Shown one piece after another: positions 58,271-64,000 of a DNA stretch of 64,000 bases. Both the position numbers and the translations under genes were made by a program. Source of the DNA: Sphagnum compactum (taxonomy: Eukaryota; Bryophyta; Sphagnopsida; Sphagnales); the NCBI GenBank assembly GCA_965153455.1, contig OZ234495.1, positions 5,146,001-5,210,000 of the forward strand, written 5' to 3'. Under the pieces are notes generated by a model. The model did no database searches. It was not told the origin of the DNA and saw only the letters and a list, made by a program, of their open reading frames with translations. Numbering within the stretch: the stretch's first letter is position 1; each line of letters begins with the position of its first letter.

Positions 58271-60624
58271 ACACTACTTGATCTTATCTGAGTGTTGTTG
58301 TCGCCTGGGTGCCCGCCAGACTCTCGGTTTCGCTGTCGCCACACTTGTCCATGTGTGAGCTTGGCTGCGTAGCTGAAACACAGCATGGTGCTTGGCATCG
58401 CAGTCGCAGAGCACGATGAAGACGGTCCGCATAGCAAGCTCTTATATAGAGCAATGATGCCAATGGCGGACTTCCCCCTCCCCCTCACACAATAATATTT
58501 GGTTGTCTTAGGTATTTTCTGTTGTGTTCTCTGATACAAACGTTGGATTGTCACTGCGTGTTTTCTGAAGCTCTATAGTTTTGTAGGTTTTCCTCGTGTC
58601 TGTGTTTTGCAATTTCTGTCTATATGTTGTTAGTATGCTCTGGTCCACGTATTGCGTCCGAAGAAAGGCAGTGATGACAACCGTATTGGTGAGCTTTGGG
58701 TCAAGATGACGGCTTCATGGTCTTTTCTCTTCTTCTTTCTCGTACTTGCTTGCCCTTAGTTGCTGGTGCAGGTTTGCAAGAATGAGAGAGGAGCACCAAT
58801 AGTTGTTGCCGATCTTCAAATCATGATCATCTCCTTACTCACCTGAGCCACCAACAAGTTTCTTGAATGGAGTGATGCAAAGTGGAGCTACATAGGTCAT
58901 GTCCGTCGAACAAACAGACGAGATCTGAAGAGATAGGGTTTCCACTTACACCAGCTTTCATGAGCATCTTCTTTATTTCTTGTTGCTATTGGACTCTGAG
59001 GTCTTGTTGTTTGCACTTTTTCTGATTCTTGATCTGTAGTATTATGGGGCAACAAACGAAGGAAGATGATGAGACTTGCAGGTACTGCTAACAGGGGTAG
59101 ATGTTGAGGAACCCTGCTGCTGCTGCTGCTGCAGCTTCTGGCAGGTCTGTTATGGCCGCTGGGCATGCACGGTTTGACACTGGGGATCCCAGCACCCACA
59201 TGGGGATGCATCATTAGTTTATCTGATTCCTTCTCTTGTATCAGGTGCTCCAATTGAAAGTGTTGTGAAGGTGTCCTAGACTGCAGCTTTCAAGAGAATA
59301 TCTGTACATTTAAATTCACCTTGAAGGAATCTCACAGGACTATTGAGCCATGAATGGTTTGTGTCCAAGAAGTATTACCTTTCTCCTGGAGAGTTTGTCA
59401 TAGAGCATTGTTTTGATCTCCCCTTGCTGCATAAACACCCTGATCAGTATTATGATCGAGGTTCTTAAGTCAAATCTTCACCTCCCAAAGGTTGGTACAA
59501 TCGTCTTTGCTCCTAATTGTTTGTTGCACTTAACTTAGCATGAGTGTAGTCTCTTGATATTCGATTGCAGCTGCTGCTTGGGAATTTGAATATTCCTGTC
59601 TGTTGAGTTGGAGCTTTACATAAAAGAGATTTTCCTGAGTTGTGGGCTTCAGGATGAAGAAAGGCAGAACAATTTTCTTGGTACAAAGGACAGTTACAAT
59701 TTCTCCTGTACAAAGTTGTAGACACCAGCTTGTCTGGATCAATAAATAAACATTTTTTTTCCTTCTGACACATCCTCAGGCTCATGCCCTTGTGTGGCCC
59801 TCCCTCAGGAAATCCACACTTGGTCAGGAACCTCCACTACAACAAAAAGGAACTGTGCAAGTGCATCACAACAGTAGATGGGGAAATTGTCCAGAGCATT
59901 ATACTTGTCGAAGTCTAGAGTGAGAAAACCCTCAAGTACAATTTAAACTTCTGCATCTTTTCACTTAATTCCCCTGGAGCAGGGAAAAATTACATTATTT
60001 TCCTGAAGCAAGAAAATTTCCTGTAAGATGATTTTCAACATTCAAATGAATGCATCTGGGCTGTCCCCATGCTTGTACACCTTGTTTTATGCTTTTATGG
60101 AGTGGGAGCAACTACTGTCAGTGCCTTTGGCCCTTAACCATGCTCTACCCTTCCTTCACAGGTGGAAGATACTGACAGCAGTGCCTCCACTACATGAACC
60201 CCCAAGGTCCATTGAAATAATGGGAGAGTGTAATAATTGAGGGGGGCCTGGTAGGACAATCCCTCCAATTGTATGCAGGACATTTCAGTTTTTGGGATGA
60301 ATTTCAGTGGGAGAGCCCACCCCCAACGTTAGTCCAATGACACTGAACTGAGGACATATGTGCTATTTCCTTGATAGTGAGCCTCACAGGCCCTTTGTCA
60401 CAGAATGTCCAGGACCAAAACTCCAAGAGATGGAAGTACCAGCTGTTGAAGTTCTCAGAGTCATGAAAAACAAAAGCTTCAGGGGGCCTACCTTCAAATC
60501 TGACAGAAAATGAATTTACTGTTCTGAATGCATTGAATCAAACCTCCTAGAGTTAAATCCTGCAAACTAAATATGGTCTCTTCTTAGTCTCTAGAGGATA
60601 GAGCTCCAGCCACATTCATGCCAC
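58271..60624. other. region between the two splicing-factor genes
   Basis: No intact gene is recognised. On the plus strand a piece at 59331-59467 reads SHEWFVSKKYYLSPGEFVIE and continues to a stop. A piece near 59800-59920 reads SGNPHLVRNLHYNKKELCKC. They look coding but do not join, and I know no family, so they may be remnants of a lost gene or a transcribed non-coding region. A CTG repeat lies at about 59118-59135. Confidence 0.4.
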
Positions 60625-62581
60625 TTAGGCTTCACCAAACTGATTTGCAATCCCTTGTTGCTGTTCCCTTTGGTGCAGTTCAATATCATTCCTTGGAGGT
60701 GTACAGATTTCTTCCTTGGATCTTGACCCATCTGGAACATGCTCATCATCCCAGTAGCTGTCATGCTCAGAGTCTGATACAGAATCATAGTTCTCACTAT
60801 GGAGCCCATAAACCTCATCCAACACAGTACCATCATCACTCTCAGAGTCAGACACCGAGTATTGTTGCAACTCTTTCCCGTCAGGTTCATAGATGCCAGC
60901 ACCATCACTCTGAGAGTCATCAGACTCTGTGTATTCTTCCAGCACTTTCCCATCAGAATCGTAGATGGTAGCAGAGTCTGACAAATCATCATCATCTGAA
61001 TTGTATTCAAACTTTTGTTGTTGCTGATCAGCATGTTCATATGCCGGTTCAGGATTTGGAACACCTGGATTCTCTGCAGCCCAGTGAGAATCTTTGGCTT
61101 TCTTACGAGCAATATCAGCCCGCAAATCCCTCAGGTCTTTCTCCCATCTTCGAATGCTGTCATGCAATGAATTTATTGCTTGCTCATGCTTAGATTTCAA
61201 TAGTGCCTGACATTATACAACTCAAAGTCAGAACTCAAACTCTGGGTCACATGGCTCAACTAGAAAGCTATAATTTCCTGATCCTCATTTGTGAGATACC
61301 CACAAGTTTAAGAGACATATAAGAATGAAAACGCAACCAACCTTGCGCTTATTGAAATTCTTGAAAAGCTCTGGAATGTCATTTTTTGGTCGCTTGTAAT
61401 TGCGGCCTCGCCACATAATGATAGTCTTTGCCTGATGAATGTCAATCACAATACCTCCACTCAGCCGCTCAAGCTGTTCACCCATTGCTTTGATCTTCTC
61501 CTTGGGGAAATTGTCACAGCATAACCGCACAGTCTCATGCTTCTTCCAGTGCATGTGCATGTTCTGTATTGTACCTCCATAGATCCCTCGCCTCCCAACA
61601 GGCACATAGTTCTTGTTCTTGTATCCAAGTTTCTTCAATGTGTAGAGTTGCTCTGGTGTCAAATTCTCTGGGTCTGGATCACGCTCTGGAAACTCTGGCA
61701 ATTGATACTTCTTCTTGAGTTGTTCTTCATGTAGCATGATTTTCTTTTTTTGCTGAAAAGTACAACACACATCAAAATTGGATCAGACAACAGGGGGAAA
61801 AATAAATAAATAAATCTATATTCTGACAACATCCACTGATCCAGATGCACAAGGGTGAGTAAGCTTGCAAGAGTCAAAGCTATTACAGGCAAGCAGATGA
61901 AGGAAAAATTGAACCTTGGCGATGCGGTCCTCCAGCGTTTCCTCTGGAGACATGGCAGCTTTCCTTGCCTTTCTCTCCATCCGAATCCTCTTGAGTTTCA
62001 TTCTAACCTCCTTTGCCTTCTTCTTTTTGGGGCCTTTTTTGCATGTTTTTGTGCCCTTGAACCGAATTCCCGCAATGCTGAGAACCGGATGCCTGACAGG
62101 TGAAGAAGAACGGTAAGTAGGTCTCGATACAAACAACTGTTTCCCAACCTCTCCTCCTGGCAAGGACCCATGGCGTGTAGCAGCACCATGTCCCAAAAGC
62201 TGTTGCATTAATGACCTAGAGACATTGAACCAAGGAGGGGTTTGCGATGAACACTCCGTACTTAAGCTCCTCCTCTCCAAGTCCTTGTCCTTGTCCCCAC
62301 CCCCCACCAAGCTATCCACCCCTTCAGGTTCTTCAAAACACATTTCAAAAAACATCCACCAGTTCAGGTTCTTCAAAACCCATTGAGAACAGACACAGAC
62401 ATATACAGGTAAGGAATGCAGCAAGCTGATTTACATACCAGGCTCTCGGAAGTGGTTCCTCAGCAACAACAACAGCTGCTGCTGCTCCATTGTAAAAACA
62501 ATTCAACCTGTTTCTAACCAAACCAAGCCCTTGTCTTGCCAGACGACCAACAACAACTCCTGGGGCTGCTCCGTGCACCAT
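60625..62581 (-). CDS. single-CRM-domain RNA-binding protein (CFM9 type), 4 exons
   Basis: Exons in minus order: 62581-62439, 62311-61915, 61752-61342 and 61206-60625, GT-AG and in phase, giving 510 residues. The N-terminal part is Arg/Ala-rich without acids, like an organelle presequence. A basic linker GPKKKKAKEVRMKLKRIRME precedes SPEETLEDRIAK. The CRM domain follows: LTPEQLYTLKKLGYKNKNYV, the loop GRRGIYGG, NMHMHWKKHETVRL and IIMWRGRNYKRP. This order matches the Arabidopsis At3g27550 (CFM9)/At3g25440 group; CRM proteins bind organellar introns and support splicing. The final 190 residues hold a coiled-coil-like stretch and a very acidic Asp/Ser tail with two similar units (IYDSDGKVLEEYTESDDSQS and IYEPDGKELQQYSVSDSESD). 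Exon 1 is the least certain part: its downstream acceptor lies in a duplicated sequence, and translation could instead begin in exon 2. Confidence 0.88.
62312..62400. repeat. 36-bp duplication at the first CRM-gene intron acceptor
   Basis: On the minus strand GTTTTGAAGAACCTGAA followed by GGTGGAT occurs twice, about 37 bp apart (near 62380-62357 and 62343-62318). The second copy directly precedes the acceptor GGATAG at 62312. The duplication may have shaped the intron end. Confidence 0.7.
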
Positions 62582-62950
62582 CTCCTCTTGTTTCAAAACA
62601 CCAAGAGAAAAACCCACACCATCACTCTATTCTCTGGACCCACATTATTACATCAGACTTGTAGAGTGGTTCACAGCTCCAAACCAAACCTCCCATATGC
62701 ACCAAAAACTCTGAAATCCATCAAAATCAGCCAAAACTCCTCACTGCACAAGCCGATGCCAAACGGGAAAGCCTGTTACCACCGTTGGTTGCTTGAGAGA
62801 ACGTTTAGAGAGAGACCAGACAAACAGCAGACGTGCAGGTCCTCCATGACAGTGCCCACCAAGAGCTCCAAACCCTAAACCTAACACTAAAGTCTTCAAT
62901 CTTTTTGAAACCCTAAACCCTAAACCTAACCTAAGCTAACCCTAAAGTAT
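62582..62950 (-). promoter_or_regulatory. leader/promoter of the CRM gene with telo-box motifs
   Basis: Upstream of the minus-strand start, CCCTAAACC, CCCTAAACCCTAAACC and similar words cluster at 62871-62945. On the coding strand these read GGTTTAGGG and TTAGGGTT. They resemble the plant telo-box and parallel the motifs upstream of the RNC1-like gene, although the orientation differs relative to the gene. Confidence 0.5.
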
Positions 62951-64000
62951 ATAAGGTAGGTACTCTCCAATTAAGGGGAGGGTTTTTTTCATTTTTCCTT
63001 TGTTCCCAACATGTTCCCTTCAAGTTCCCAATTTGTTCCCATCAGGTTCCCAATGTGTTCCCCAAGGGTGTTCCCAATAGCACCTCCCTTTAATCGTCAC
63101 ATGTAAATTTTCAATATCTTCTCCACTAATTTGCATCCCATTTTTTTCAATCGAATTTGAATTCAATTCCATTGTTGAAGCAAACTCAATTTAATTGGAA
63201 TCAAATTTAGTTGGATTGGAATTCAATTCATCTCAGTTTAGGAATTTGAATTCATTTGAATTCAACTTGTGTGGAATGTCATTCAATATTTTCATTCAAA
63301 TAAAAAAAAAATCATCAATTGATCATCACGAGTAGTGTGCAACAACATAGAACCCTAGTTAACAAACATCTAGTATCACACAATGGTGAAGGACCATTTG
63401 TAAAATGATTATGAATTTCAAACACTTAAAATATTGTCTTAATTTTGATTGGCAAAAACACTTGTGTTTAGATCTAAACATGTAACATGACTTAGTAAAA
63501 ATAATCTTATGGAAAATACCAAAAAATAATTAAATGATTTGTCAATACAGGATGGATGCACAATTCAATGCCTTCCTTTTGCGACAAAGTGCATTTTTTC
63601 CATGAGTACCCTTTGTTCAAATATTTATGGTGATAAATAATTTTTTTTAAATATTCCTCGGGATTTGGATCTAAATCAACAATTAGATTATGAACATTTT
63701 TGTCGTTTTTTATTGCTAAAATTTTTTATCCACATATAGTAAAGGACTTTTGAAGTCTAAAATATGGAGTGGTTGATTATATGCAAAATTATAAAACACC
63801 AAAATTTGCATTTATTTTTAGTTTAAACTCTTTTAGTGGTTTAGTATATGTTATAATGTGATGTGATTAAGTCATATCAAAAAATTATTGATATTTTTAG
63901 TAATTGATAGATAAAGATTTTTGGATTATGAAAAATGCACAATGTTTTCATAAGTCCTTAGAATTGCCAATATGTGTTGTTTTCGATTTTTTTTATAATA
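62951..64000. other. AT-rich intergenic DNA with short tandem words
   Basis: At 63001-63080 the word GTTCCCAAT/GTTCCCAT recurs about seven times at 10-15-bp spacing. At 63150-63300 GAATTTGAATTCAATT words recur on both strands. No ORF or RNA gene is visible to the end of the window. Confidence 0.5.

Noticed and set aside
58079-62945. A telomere or interstitial telomeric array
   Set aside because: Only two to four TTTAGGG units occur in a row, at gene starts, so telo-box-like promoter motifs are a better explanation.

Overview
This window looks like nuclear DNA of a land plant. The evidence is a nuclear-type tRNA-Cys, spliced genes whose closest remembered relatives are plant genes (a CCP1/KATNAL2-like AAA ATPase, an LPLAT-type MBOAT acyltransferase, an RNC1-type RNase III-like splicing factor and a CFM9-type CRM protein), short GT-AG introns, telomere-type TTTAGGG motifs near promoters, and long AT-rich tracts with decayed PIF/Harbinger, hAT and Copia elements. 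Introns are only about 100-600 bp, which suits a compact or medium-sized genome. A seed-free plant is possible, but I cannot name the species from the sequence.

Layout: tRNA-Cys (712-782, minus) and a single-exon CCP1/KATNAL2-like katanin-family ATPase (2617-3957, plus). A 6-kb AT-rich stretch follows with a 37-bp minisatellite, then a decayed PIF/Harbinger transposase (8.15-9.0 kb). Next come a Copia reverse-transcriptase scrap between 39-bp direct repeats and a broken FKBP gene (10.2-11.4 kb, minus), facing a complete 11-exon METTL25-type methyltransferase gene (11,932-16,229, plus). From 16.2 to 28.2 kb there is no intact gene: a second PIF/Harbinger remnant, a decayed coiled-coil plus RING-like ORF, and one arm of a widely spaced inverted repeat. 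An 8-exon MBOAT lysophospholipid acyltransferase gene lies at 28,231-31,384 (minus), in a CpG-rich block with a 153-163-bp minisatellite just upstream of its start. From 32.8 to 53 kb there is again no intact gene: a 37-bp palindrome, several tandem repeats, the second inverted-repeat arm, a very AT-rich block (36.3-37.8 kb), a ZMYM-like decayed ORF and a hAT remnant.

The right end holds two minus-strand genes in tandem: RNC1-like (55,152-57,897) and a single-CRM-domain protein (60,625-62,581). Both belong to families implicated in organellar intron splicing, and both have telomere-type motifs just upstream of the coding start. A tandemly duplicated 204-bp block (53.3-53.7 kb) sits in what may be the 3' end of another, unrecognised gene.

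I found no clearly new multi-gene system. The observations most worth checking are the neighbouring splicing-factor genes with shared telo-box-like upstream motifs, the 204-bp in-frame duplication carrying splice-like signals, the Copia scrap inside duplicated borders next to a dying FKBP gene, and the promoter-proximal minisatellite of the acyltransferase gene. Exon boundaries were set by hand from GT-AG sites, reading phase and remembered family conservation. I ran no alignment.
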